22,588 bases of DNA, taken from contig NW_003108582.1 in the NCBI RefSeq assembly GCF_000003605.2, forward strand, positions 85,451 to 108,038, in the 5' to 3' direction. The notes under the pieces are model-generated. The model was not told the origin of the DNA. It saw only the letters and a list, made by a program, of their open reading frames with translations, and searched no databases. The stretch is from Saccoglossus kowalevskii (taxonomy: Eukaryota; Hemichordata; Enteropneusta; Harrimaniidae). The translations under genes were made by a program, and so were the position numbers. Shown piece after piece: positions 10,824-20,545 of the stretch. Position 1 is the first letter of the stretch; each line of letters opens with the position of its first letter.

Positions 10824-11631
10824 GTAATCAAATGAGATTTCTACAGTTACATGTGACATGTTTACTGCCATTGCCATGGCAACCTTTTCATGACTTTGAA
10901 TTTTTTTTTTGTATGAATAAAAGGAAGATGATATTTTAATAATGTCTCTGTGATGATCTGGTTTCACGTACATAGCGTTAAGGGTGTCATGTCATCTATT
11001 TGAGTTTACTGATGTAGATTTGATTTCTTTTTCTTGTATTAGTAATTCTGGGAGAAGAAAGATAGAACTACAAATTATTTTTTTTCCTTACCTAGTTTTG
11101 AGCTATACTTTTTGCTTTTCTTTTTCAATTATATGCAAAATTTTGTAAATATTTTGTTTTGTTTTTCTCTGTGCAGATTATTTTGTTCAAATTCCAGTCT
11201 CCCAGAAGGGTTTCCTAGGTTGTTTTTGACAACAAACGTATCTGCATAATGCATGTAATTATTCTCCATATCCATTTTCAAAATTATCCAAAATCTGATT
11301 ACTGTGAAAGCAACTATTTTAACTGGCATTTAATTTTAACTATTTTGTAAGGTTTTAATTCGAGTTCATGTTTTACATATTCACATTTAATTAACAGCGT
11401 ATTTTACATGTAATTAGTTTGAGCATAAAAATAAATATCTATTATGCATATCCAGGAGAGTAAAACATAGATTGTGCATTTTTTTCTCTCTCGGATATAT
11501 TTTTAATAATGCTAGTTATATTTATAGTTAATTATAATAATAATATTGCATTCAAAGTACAGAATTTACATGTAATATAACAATTTTCTGTAGACATTCA
11601 ATCCAGTGAAGGAATACAAAATATGTAATAT

Positions 11632-11668
11632 GTGTCTGTCTATCCAATCGTCTGTCTGTCTGTCTGTC
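11632..11668 (+). repeat. imperfect (TCTG)n microsatellite
   Basis: TCTG units run from 11632, interrupted by ATCCAATCG, to 11668. The adjoining 11670-11850 sequence is complex and may be part of a dispersed element with this microsatellite at its edge; I do not recognise the family. Confidence 0.7.
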
Positions 11669-12061
11669 CGGCTGTGCTCGTTTTTCAAACAGCATGGTGT
11701 CAGGGATAAGCCCCAGATGAGTGTGAATTGACCACACTGGCTGGATAGATGTGGCATATCTTGCAGAGCATTTACCCCCACAATATATGTTGTCTGCTAT
11801 GGATACTTTTCCAAAACCTGAACAGCCAATCATAATCCTCGATGACAGTGAATGATATTTCATATATATGTATGAATTAGATTCATTTTGAATAATAATG
11901 TAGATCACTTTTCCGGTGAGCTACAGGACCACATACCACTGTGAAGAATATATGCATGTCCAGTTCACACACAGACTAGTGCATTTTGATCCTTTGCCGT
12001 GTTAGTGTATTTGGTATTTCTTTCCTCGTCTCACCTACATTTTCCATTGTTATTTTTTCAG

Positions 12062-12111
12062 CACACAATTACATTGTCGATATGCTGGGAAAACAGCAAA
12101 GGAACAAAATG
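12062..12111 (+). CDS. exon of the bHLH gene: helix 2
   Basis: This 50-nt exon follows a strong acceptor (TTATTTTTTCAG) and ends at a consensus donor (ATG|GTGAGT). Two bases complete the Ala codon left open by the exon at 7468-7629, and 16 codons follow: HNYIVDMLGKQQRNKM. Across the junction the text NVLLRAHNYIVDML aligns without gaps to Max-type helix 2 (pattern hydrophobic-L-x-x-A-x-x-Y-I). It therefore restores a complete bHLH domain and confirms the gene model. The tail GKQQRNKM is polar and would lead into a leucine zipper if one is present. It ends in phase 0. Confidence 0.82.
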
Positions 12112-12563
12112 GTGAGTTTTCTTTCATTTTGTTGCTGCATTTCTGAAAAGGTTCCACAGATTTAACCAATCAGAGAGAAGTGTACCATCTTCTCTCTCCA
12201 AGGCACCATTTGATTGGCTAAAAACAATACACAACATTAGGGTGCAATGGACTCTTCCATTATTGACTTGGGGAATACAAATACCAGTATGTGATGAGGG
12301 GGTGGGAATGTGAAGCCTATAATTAGGGTCTACATTACAATTTGAGCCATGATATCACACAATAATACACTACACTGTTTTTTCCCTTCTAAAATAATAC
12401 CTCCAAAGGGACAAAAAATGACCTGGCCGACGATAGATCTCATTTTGGCCTAAAAGTATAGATCAAGTGCCCAGACTTGTGTGGCAATTAATATTTTTAT
12501 TTCATTTTAATGTAGGCGCATATTTGTGCTTGGAACTGGAGAAGTCAAATGTTTTGTCTTCAG

Positions 12564-12689
12564 TTACACATGGAACATTACAAGGGAGAGGTCATGGAAA
12601 GTTTAAGGCAAATCTTTGCTAATATGCATATATGCATATATATTTTTGTAAATTTTTTCGCTTTATCAAAATTAACAAAAACCCAATAA
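12564..12689 (+). other. candidate next or terminal exon of the bHLH gene
   Basis: After the acceptor TGTTTTGTCTTCAG the frame that is in phase with the helix-2 exon stays open for 41 codons to TAA at 12687-12689, starting LHMEHYKGEVMESLRQIF. Joined to helix 2, the heptad a/d positions would be L, Q, K, M, Y, V, S, I, a fair zipper. The TAA overlaps an AATAAA (12685-12690), which would allow a terminal exon with a very short 3' UTR. The second half (from about 12621) is AT-rich and looks non-coding; a donor at 12591 (GAG|GTCATG) is possible but weak. A second phase-0 acceptor in the same frame lies at 12515. Confidence 0.3.
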
Positions 12690-13388
12690 ACGTACAGTGC
12701 GATGTTATTCACTGCAGCCAAATAACACACCATTCAAAAGCAATATAGCCAAGTTCATTGTCGAGACAAATCTCTGCACCCACATGAATATACAGAAAAT
12801 GTGTATGCGATCTGATTTACCCACAAAGGGAAAAGTCTTGTTAACACGGTATGACATTGTTACTCTGAATGTGTTGTTTATCCGCGTTGTCGACTTGAAC
12901 TATAACAACCATATGCCACTCACTGTTGCTATTTAAATTGCAAAGATTAAAGCTCTAAATACAAAATGCACTATAAAGTTAACAAGTGGCCCAAACTAAA
13001 TCCCCCATCTGTACTTTTGAATAACGCTATTTATTTGAGCCTAATCACATAAGTAGGTTGCATTCTTTAACGCTTGCTAAATGTATAGACTGTAAGATTT
13101 TTTAAAAACATTTTTGTAAATTATTAATATTATTGTTTCTGATTCTAATTTGAAAAAAAATATTGTTTTAATATAATTTTTTAATAACTTTTATTACAAT
13201 TTGTTAATATGTGATCCCTGGTTCATGTACATGTATGTGTCTAAATCATCGAACTGATTTTTTTTTTTCGTATTGAAATTTAACTTATTTTTTTGTATCA
13301 TTATTTGAAATGAAATTTTACAGTAACTTGTTAAATTTCAACTGCCAAAAATGTTTTTGCTATTTCATAACATTTTACTAAAATCACA

Positions 13389-13454
13389 GTGACTCCCTAA
13401 GATTTCTGTGAAATGTTCAATGAGACTCCTCAGGATTCCTGTAAAATATTCAGT
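13389..13454 (+). repeat. imperfect 33-bp tandem duplication
   Basis: GTGACTCCCTAAGATTTCTG (from 13389) and GAGACTCCTCAGGATTCCTG (from 13422) are adjacent copies. They continue with similar TGAAATGTTCAATG and TAAAATATTCAGTG. There are several substitutions, so this is older than the 39-bp duplication at 6091. Confidence 0.7.
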
Positions 13455-13909
13455 GTTTCAAAATTATGCAATTTTCTGACTCTAGTAAGATTCAGAAATT
13501 TTTGTCTCAAAAATATAAGAATTTTGTTGTAATCATGCTTATTTATCCATCACAATTATTGCATTTTTTTGCGGTGTTAGGTGCCCCCATCATAAATGTA
13601 TAATAAAAATGGTAACCTGTTCACACACTTCGATTTTATAAATCAAAATGGTCGAAAGCATTTTGTAGGTGAAGATTTTTTTGTGGAGATGGGGTATGAT
13701 TTTATGCCACTTGCTGCCACCTCTGCTATTCGTTTTTAATACATTTTTACAAAGACAGACTTAAAAAAAACATAACATTTTGCCCTTACTTTGAAATGAA
13801 AAAAAATATTGAACACATTTCTTGAATGAAGATGTCAATTTAAAAAATTAAAAAAATTGATTTTACATCTGTTTTTAAATTGGCTTTTTATCGTATTTTG
13901 TTTTTATAT

Positions 13910-14245
13910 AACAAATTACGAAGAACAGGCCGCATTTCTTTTGTCTTTCAACAAATGCCCGGAAAACGTGTTGCCTGAAGGCCAGCACCGAGATTGTAGT
14001 TAGGACGTCACTGGTGATTGTAGAAGGTTTTACGAAGCTATCGATGGAATTTCAATGAACACACTCAGCATTATTACATGATAGAGCTGTGTTGACCCAC
14101 AATGCACTGCACTGATTGAGATCTGTATAAACTGTCATTCAACGTAATACTCATGTCGATAGCAAAACCAGCTTAATAACGTGCAGCAGTTGAAGATCTT
14201 TTATCATCACAAATTCCCGCCATAATTCACGTGCAAATTTTTCAT
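13910..14245. other. complex non-coding island with CACGTG and CRE-like sites
   Basis: The stretch is balanced in composition and unique, with no open frame. It contains GACGTCA (about 14006) and a CACGTG E-box (14228-14233), the site class the encoded bHLH protein is predicted to bind. It may be a regulatory element; this rests on composition and motifs. Confidence 0.28.
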
Positions 14246-14719
14246 GTATTTTTTTTTTAAATTTCAGCTTCACTACACTATACTGATAGAATTTTTGATA
14301 TTCACAGATTTTATTGAATTTGTATTCCTTAAATATTTATTATAATAAGCTTTAGTAAAAAGAAACAAAAGTTGCTATAGAATTAAATTTAATAAAGCAT
14401 CCTATTTTCACACAAAATTTTATGACTTCAAATTGTCACCGTTTATCACGTCATAACATTTTATATTTTCTCATTGAACATTAATGTCAAATAATGGCTT
14501 GTCACATCTCCATATAAACCTATGCAATACATTTGTTTTTGCATGAAATTTACATATAATTATAAAATTGAGAGTATTCACAAAAATTCTACATGAATCT
14601 GCAAGTGACATGTTTATGCTATAAAATTTCCCATCTTGTGTGCTTCATAAAATAAAAGTTTTGTGTTTTGTAATAATTGTTTTGCAAAATATGTACTTTT
14701 AATAAATCTTTACATAAAA

Positions 14720-14870
14720 CTTGCATATCATTTGCATTAATTTACATATTTCTTTCAAATTGCTTGTAATTTGCATTCATTTGCATACAATTTACATATA
14801 TTCATGCAATTTGAATATAATTTGCATTCATTTGCATATAATTTACATATTTGTTTGCATAAAAAAGTGT
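14720..14870. repeat. 51-bp tandem repeat carrying paired POU octamers
   Basis: About 2.8 imperfect units of roughly 50 bp are seen. ATTTACATAT recurs at 14740, 14790 and 14841. Five exact ATTTGCAT octamers start at 14730, 14769, 14779, 14820 and 14830; the last four form two pairs with 10-bp spacing inside an 18-bp ATTTGCATTCATTTGCAT. ATTTGCAT is the consensus site for POU (Oct) homeodomain proteins. It may be a simple satellite or a homotypic binding-site cluster. Confidence 0.8.
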
Positions 14871-15087
14871 CTGCTGTGATAAATTCTGTTCTATAGCTCT
14901 CACTTATTGTATGCAAGTTTCAAATTAAAAAAAAAATACTGGTGAACTGGTTAAATTGTGAGTTGGAATTGGTTGCAAACCAGTGCTCCATGCACTTTGC
15001 CATGCCTACACATATTTGCCTCAAATTCTCCTTTTTATGTAACCAAAAGCCTTAACGACAGTGCTGTATGAAAAGCTAGTAATTTTA

Positions 15088-15216
15088 CCATTCTGTAGAA
15101 ATTCACATTGAATTAGCTTTCTTTTTTTTTGAACTTATTGTGCCATTTTGTGGAAACTCAAATTGAATTAAATTTACGTTTATTGAAGTCATTGCACAGT
15201 TCCTGAATACTCAAAT
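15088..15216 (+). repeat. imperfect 54-55-bp tandem repeat, about 2.4 copies
   Basis: CCATTCTGTAGAAATTCACA (15088) and CCATTTTGTGGAAACTCAAA (15143) begin two adjacent units, each ending GAA-TTATTG or GAAGTCATTG. A third partial unit (CACAGTTCCTGAATACTCAA) starts at about 15195. It is diverged, non-coding and follows closely on the 51-bp array. Confidence 0.7.
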
Positions 15217-15239
15217 GCACTCTGCTGGTTTTGTTTTTT

Positions 15240-15520
15240 ATTATGTCACATGTGATATCATAATGAAGTGGCGAACAATTTTGTTTGTCTTATCGCGATC
15301 TTCCATCAGACAAATATTATCATTGCGCTATGTTATTAAAGTGCTTGCATTATTGATGGATTGGGAAGAGGCTATCTCATCCCTGATGAAATCAGTAGAT
15401 ATCGCCAGATTCCATTGTGCCCTGACGGAATGTTCTTGGGAGTTCTGTGTTGGTTAACAAAGCATGAGACTTAGAAACGTTGATCTTTGCATGTTGTGTG
15501 CTTTATGGTATTGCCACGTC
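15240..15520. other. complex island, open for 80 codons but not convincing as coding
   Basis: A + frame is open at 15215-15457, but its translation shows no domain and no usable splice pair was seen. The sequence is less AT-rich than its surroundings. A conserved non-coding element is one explanation and an unknown exon another. Confidence 0.2.
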
Positions 15521-15880
15521 CTTTAAAAAAAAATCCTCCTAGTGAAAAAAAAAATGATGATGTCGAATATTTTCCATTAGATAGAACGTTTAAAATCTGA
15601 ATCATGTTTAGTCGGAGGCGATACAGTGTCGCTGATGCATGACCTGAACTTTTAGATCTGGTGTTGATTTTTGATTTTGTTTTGTTTGGTCTCACTCATG
15701 AAATGTGAGCAGTTATAATTTTTTTTCAAGTTTTTCAAGAATAAAACATGAAAAAAGATTGATTGTCTTAGAACTTTTGAATAAACATTTGTGGCAGTTT
15801 TGCTGCTGCACATTTTCTGTTAGTGACCTCATTAAATTTAGCATCTTGTTATTTTAATTGTTTTATGCAAATTCGCTAAT

Positions 15881-16030
15881 TACTGTAAAGTATTATTTTC
15901 ACTTAAAATTTATTTTCGCTGAAAAGGTGAATCACCAGAAATATAAAAAAATGCTTAAAAATGCTTGTTTTCCCTATATATTTTACATTTAACACATCGA
16001 AAATTAGTGAATATAAACATTTTTAATAAA
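15881..16030 (+). mobile_element. truncated copy of the TACTGT MITE family
   Basis: The segment starts TACTGTAAAGTATTATTTTC, continues AATTTATTTTCGCTGAA and then has TTTTCCCTATATATTTTACA and CATCGAAAATTAGTGAATAT. The same order of landmarks occurs in the complete element at 22215-22426. The right-hand terminal repeat is missing or decayed here, so this is a 5' fragment of about 150 bp. Confidence 0.7.
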
Positions 16031-16049
16031 ACAAATCCTTATGCTGGAA

Positions 16050-16079
16050 CCAAGCTTTATTGTCTCAAGGCTTCATCAG
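16050..16079 (-). mobile_element. possible Penelope-like element end with decayed hammerhead core
   Basis: On the minus strand the text is CTGATGA-AGCC-TTGA-GAC followed by AATAAAGC. Penelope-like and related retroelements often carry a minimal hammerhead ribozyme, CTGATGA-AGCC-loop-GGC-GAAAC. Here the first half is exact, but the stem has one mismatch and the GAAA is missing, so it would be inactive. It could instead be an unrelated coincidence; the match is short. Confidence 0.25.
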
Positions 16080-16658
16080 AATTGAATTTTAATACAAAAT
16101 AACTTTTTTTGCAATGAAATTAACCGGATTGAAAAATTTAATTTGATAAAGCCCAAAAAGAGGTAGATAGAAACTCGAGAGCCGCAGTAGGTACTACACT
16201 ATTACAATATCTACTATTTTGAATCACAAATGAGTGAAATGAATGACTTAGCATGAAACTTGAAATTCAATTTCACCTTAAGGTGGCTCTGTTGAATTCA
16301 AAATGGATCTTTAAAAAAAAAAAACGGCACACATTGACGTTTTGAGAGGCTCCTGAAACCCCCTAGGGTGAATAAACAACATAACACACTGCAATGCATT
16401 ACACGTTAATCCGTTTAGAAAGAGAAAAAAAAAAAGAAAACTACAGCGTTGTTAGCTTTAGTACTTTAATTTGGTAGATTTAAACTGAAAAATCAACTGT
16501 CCAGCGAGCCATGGTAATAATAACTTAAATGAGCATTATCGAGGAATTTCAGTTCACTATCTTGTTAAGGTCTCTCTTCCTGCCTTGAATTTTCTACTGT
16601 CATCGTAATCGCCTTAGAAAGAGCTTATACTTTTATTCATGTTTAAGCTCTCATCAAT

Positions 16659-16660
16659 GT

Positions 16661-16691
<31 letters not shown>
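16659..16691 (+). repeat. (GT)n followed by a run of 17 G
   Basis: A GT dinucleotide repeat of eight units (16659-16674) passes directly into an uninterrupted run of 17 G (16675-16691). It is a compound microsatellite able to form a quadruplex. Its true length is likely to be polymorphic or assembly-sensitive. Confidence 0.95.
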
Positions 16692-16739
16692 TCAGCGCTT
16701 GTCAGCTGGCTTCATTGACATGTTTTATCAAGAGTAATC

Positions 16740-16960
16740 CTTTCTCGTTTCTTTTCTCCTCCCATATTCCCTCCCAGCTCTTTCGGCTCATCCCTTTTTT
16801 TACCCTCCCCCTTTTTATTGAACTCTCTTCGTTGTTTACAGAGTCAGTCCCATAATTCCTCCTTTTCCATTCCACCTGTCTCATCCTATGTGCAGTTCTC
16901 CCGTCGTTTGAGTGATGTATGTTTACTTTACTTCGTGCTATGTGATTCATCTATTTTCTC
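16740..16960. other. pyrimidine-rich stretch
   Basis: The + strand is unusually rich in C and T (CTTTTCTCCTCCC, CCCTCCCCC, CCTCCTTTTCC). This creates apparently basic, hydrophilic open frames on the minus strand (16702-16950), which I regard as composition artefacts. Confidence 0.5.
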
Positions 16961-17034
16961 CATCTTGTCGTCATGGTCTTCTTTCTCCATCTTGTCGTCA
17001 TGGTCTTCTTTCTCCTCCTTGTCATCATGGTCTT
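16955..17034. repeat. 27-bp minisatellite, three units
   Basis: Units starting at 16961, 16988 and 17015 share CTTGTCGTCATGGTCTTCTT. The first two are identical over the 27-bp period; the third has a few changes. The period is a multiple of three, so frames stay open. The minus strand reads EDHDDKMEK repeats, but a stop lies directly upstream at the edge of the array and no splice context is seen. Confidence 0.9.
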
Positions 17035-17159
17035 ATCTGTGAGGAAAATTTTCCCATAGAAGGTTTGTTGGTGCGTGCACACTCACTGCTTCAGTCTGTC
17101 TCTCTTTCATCTACTTTATCTTGAATTTAATTTCTCAAATTTACTTTCCTGATCTCCGC

Positions 17160-17460
17160 TCCCAACAAAATGCATTTTTTTTGCAGTTCTCCATTAGTGG
17201 GGGCTGTGCTGCAATTAATTGTTTTAGAGTGTACAGAAAACAACAAGACGCAATCATTAAAATTTTCTGTGTGCCTATTTGAGTGTAGTTATTTCTACCC
17301 GTTTTCTCTGTAACCGCGGTAACCGCTGGGCAAATCCATGCACCAGTGATAGTTAACAAATCACTGTCTTTTCGTCTTATCGTTCTCATCTTATCTATTA
17401 GTACGGTAAATCCCTGGGTGCCTTCAGTATTCCCACATTCAATTCATTCTTGATTATTCC
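17160..17460. other. complex island after a strong acceptor-like site
   Basis: GCATTTTTTTTGCAG ends at 17185 and is followed by 31 codons open in phase 0 relative to the bHLH helix-2 exon (starting FSISGGCAAINC). No domain or heptad pattern is seen. The minus strand is also open (17141-17389). ACCGCGGT is a short palindrome within a tandem GTAACCGC. Regulatory island or spurious exon; undecided. Confidence 0.2.
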
Positions 17461-17689
17461 GGGTTGGCCCTTGGTGACTTATCCCTTCAGGTACCGGATT
17501 TTTCCCCAAACAAATTTCCATAATCGGCATAGAATTTCAGGAATGGAGTTTACTTAGATAGGTTTCAGTAATGTTGTATCTACATATGTTGTTGACTTCT
17601 ACCAGCTTGTAACAGTCGTCATTCATTTTTCTTTTGATTCACAAAGTATATAGTTTACCAAATTATTAAGACCCCACACTATTGCATTG

Positions 17690-18225
17690 AGGCCAACCTT
17701 TTATTATCTTTTGTTTCGCGAACCCGCCGAATGAACAGGAGCCAAAAATGAAATAAAAATAAAATTTTATTCCAGCGTAATTTCTTGCACCCGCCGATTT
17801 GTAAGTGCAAAAAATTGCTGAAAACAATTTATTTTTATCTTATTTTTTTTCCGCCCGCCGCATAACTACCCAAGTAGCATTTTTGTGGGAGTATCATGAT
17901 CAAAGTACTAAAGTCTCGCGCAGATGAGGAACAAGGTTATACATGGAATAAAATTGTATTTCATTTCTTCTCTCCGATCAATGATCTCACTTACAATTCT
18001 TTGAGAATCACACAAATCTAATGGAAAAAAAGAATTAATTTTATTTTATTTCCGCCCTCCTCCAAAAAATTGCCTTATAAAAACTCGAGAAACATAGAAT
18101 AAAAAAAGTCTGGCCTGAATGAAAAAAAGAAGTGTTATTCTTTAAAAAAAAAACTAAAATCTTTTCTAATATTAGATATAATAAGCTTTATTGTCAAGTC
18201 TATTGTAAAACAATAACAGAATAAA
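17690..18225. mobile_element. diverged dispersed repeat with CCCGCC blocks
   Basis: Three similar blocks, each an AT-rich ATTTTATT-type stretch followed by a GC-rich CACCCGCCGA (about 17790), CCGCCCGCCG (about 17851) or CCGCCCTCCTCC (about 18051), lie in a stretch otherwise at odds with its surroundings. CCCGCCGAATGAACAG at about 17724 belongs to the same group. The right end contains GCTTTATTGTCAAG and a TATTGT-AAA-ACAATA hairpin (18201-18215), a style typical of retroelement 3' ends. Family not recognised. Confidence 0.35.
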
Positions 18226-20320
18226 ACAGCCATGCTAGGACACACCCAAGAGATGTTACTAAATGGGAGTGAACTTTGAAAATGTCAATTTCATCATTTT
18301 TTAACGATAACTGTTAATGTCAGAGGTCAATTTGTTTTTCAGGAGAGTATTCCAGAAAGTTCATAGCTTGTTATTTGTTTAAGCTTTTGTCTGATAAACA
18401 ATTGTTGTACTCAAGAAGAATATTGATATGCTGTGGTTTGCGTTGCTTGGTCTGATATAAGCTGCAGCTAGGAAAACAAAAAAGTTTTTTTATTATTATT
18501 TTTTTATTCCTATAATGCAATCTCATACAACATTTTTGTATCAAGCTTGTCTTCTGAGATTGTACTGTGACGATATAATCGTGTATGTGTAAAACATTGT
18601 TTCTCACACGTGATAATATTTCCATAGAACATATCTGGTTGATGAAGCTTCACATTTGACACACATCCTATGTGCGAAAACATTCATTGTATAAACTAGT
18701 GTATGATTTAGTACCAAAAATCATGTTTCTTATCTGTTTCTTAGCTGTTTTTCTGAGGTCGATTTTACTTGTTTTCTAATCAAAGGGAGGGGATTTTTTT
18801 TGTTAACACTTCGTCATGTCTACTTCATGTTTTTTGATCGTTCACAGCGTATATGCTTAAAATGATATACCTGTCTTGCTAAATAGTAATTGGTGGATTT
18901 TAGCAAAACAATTTTGTGCTTCCTTCCACTCATGTTGTGATTTGTATTCATATTGTCCTTTTCATTGGCTTGTCATTTATAGCAACATGTTTTTGTTTTT
19001 TTTGCGCTATTGCTGTACTCGTTCACGTATTTCTAGAAACATACATTTCCCATTCCTGCCATTTCTATTTTTTACTCCTAATGAGTGTCTATCACAGGCA
19101 CCCCACAGGATTTGTAACTTGAATAGTGCCGTACTCATCGTTGCCGAGGCGATTAATTATTTATTCCCCATTGTTTGCAACTGAAAATAAAACAAAGCAC
19201 CAAACGCTGAAAATATCTATTGACCTGTTCACGCATTGTCAAGTTGAAAGGTTTACAAAATTTAATTTGACTGTTATAATACTCGGGGACTGAATTATAG
19301 ATTAGGCTGCAAAACGTGAATATGATGTTTTTAATCACATTTAATGGACAGATATATGCTTATTACTTTACTCGGGTAACGTTTTTATTGCCGTCAGTGA
19401 TGGGAAGTTGAGGAATTGAATCTCCTTGTGTGCTCTGACCCAAATTTTATGGAATTTTGTTTTTATAAATACGATTTTCTTATTTATATTTCGTGCAATT
19501 GAGTTTTCTCTGAATAAAGAATGAATGAAAATATTATTTTTTTTTAAAAAAAAGGCTTTTCGAGTCAAATATTTGTCATCGTTGTCTTCTTCTTTTGGTT
19601 TTAATAACTTAAAAAATTGTCCCTAAATATAAAATATTTGTAGTCTATTGTTACATTTGAGAGTTTTCTAATGATTGTAGAATAGCCTTGCGCAAGAATA
19701 GTGACTATTATGGGAAGTTTATAAAAATTTAACTTTCAATTGTAGAAAAGAATTTCTTCCAATAGTGGAAAAAAATGAATTCTTGTTGCACAACTGATGT
19801 TGGATAAAAATTGGTGTTGGCTTTATGCATAATTGATGAGATAAATCTGTTTAACAGTTTTTTTCTTTATTTTATATTATGTACTTTGTTCGAAATATTC
19901 AAAACTCTAATCTTGAAAGAAACAAACATTGAAAATCACAGAAATCTTGATAATAATCTCGGAGTTACTTTTGTGCATTATTACATACTTTAATTTTACA
20001 GTACTCTTGTTGTAATTGCCTCGAGTTGAGGACGGTGAACGCTGTTCATGTTTTATTGCTTGAGCAGAATGGACGTAGATCAGCCATCATTGATTCGGAA
20101 TTGAAACAAGCAGTTCCTAATAAAAAATGTAACATACTGCATTGATTCTCTGGGTAAGATACCTTTTAAGTTTCTAGGCAAGTAGAACTTCAGATTGCCC
20201 TTGCTAAATAATTCCATCAGACTGTATGGTTTCTTTTGTGTCTTGCATTTCCTATTAATAGCCTTTTCTTGAATCAAATGACATTTGTCGAATTACTTAT
20301 ATAACTTATTCATTCACAGT
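18226..20320. other. AT-rich stretch without a supported gene
   Basis: Only short open frames occur, none with a recognised domain. A clean acceptor at 18342 (TTTGTTTTTCAG) would append ESIPESS-stop to the bHLH protein in phase. Another acceptor-like site at 19097 opens 27 codons in the same phase. A CACGTG E-box lies at 18607-18612. None of these is strong enough to call. Confidence 0.35.
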
Positions 20321-20324
20321 AATA

Positions 20325-20545
20325 ATAAAAACCACGGATGATCTTGCGTACTGCGGGCTGTGTTCATGATCATGCATTATTCATTGAACACTGGAATGAA
20401 AACCCCACAAGCTGTGTTCTTTTGTCTTCGTTAAATATTCGCTTTTTAATGCAAGTAAATATTCATTGGTTTCTACTTTTTCATTTCCGTTTCATTAATA
20501 GTACGTTGAGGGCGCTGTTTCAGAGAAATTGTTGGAGCCATTTTG
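20325..20545. other. complex non-coding island
   Basis: The text is unique and balanced, with ATTATTCATTGAACA, GCATTATTCATT and AAATATTCATTGG, a recurrent ATTCATT theme. The open frame 20338-20553 shows no domain. It is a candidate regulatory element on composition only. Confidence 0.22.

Larger units (their letters stand above)
7630..12061 (+). other. 4.4-kb intron of the bHLH gene, splitting helix 2
   Basis: The intron begins GTGAGT and ends TTTTTTCAG. It interrupts a codon after its first base (G|CA, Ala). It is AT-rich and contains complex islands (about 8580-9000 and 10440-10650), an inverted-repeat element (10075-10296), a TCTG microsatellite and an exon-like block at 10771. Small open frames in it (7822-8284, 8415-8809, 11129-11329, 11552-11908) have no recognisable domain and are not called. 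Confidence 0.75.

Noticed and set aside
11552-11908. 118-codon minus-strand open frame
   Set aside because: Part of it is translation of the TCTG microsatellite (RQTDRRLDRQT) and the ends are AT-rich; no family resemblance or splice sites.
14276-14350. Very strong acceptor TTTTTTTTTAAATTTCAG followed by an open phase-0 frame
   Set aside because: The downstream peptide is a run of hydrophobic AT-encoded residues without heptad or domain; probably an accidental acceptor.
15360-15400. CTGATGA near 15380 as a hammerhead core
   Set aside because: Followed by AATCAG, which gives no stem II and no GAAA.
16702-16950. 82-codon basic hydrophilic minus-strand frame
   Set aside because: Its composition follows directly from the pyrimidine-rich + strand; no domain.
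18876-19184. 102-codon + strand frame rich in Phe, Cys and Leu
   Set aside because: T-rich DNA reads this way by default; looks like a membrane protein only because of TTT/TTC codons.
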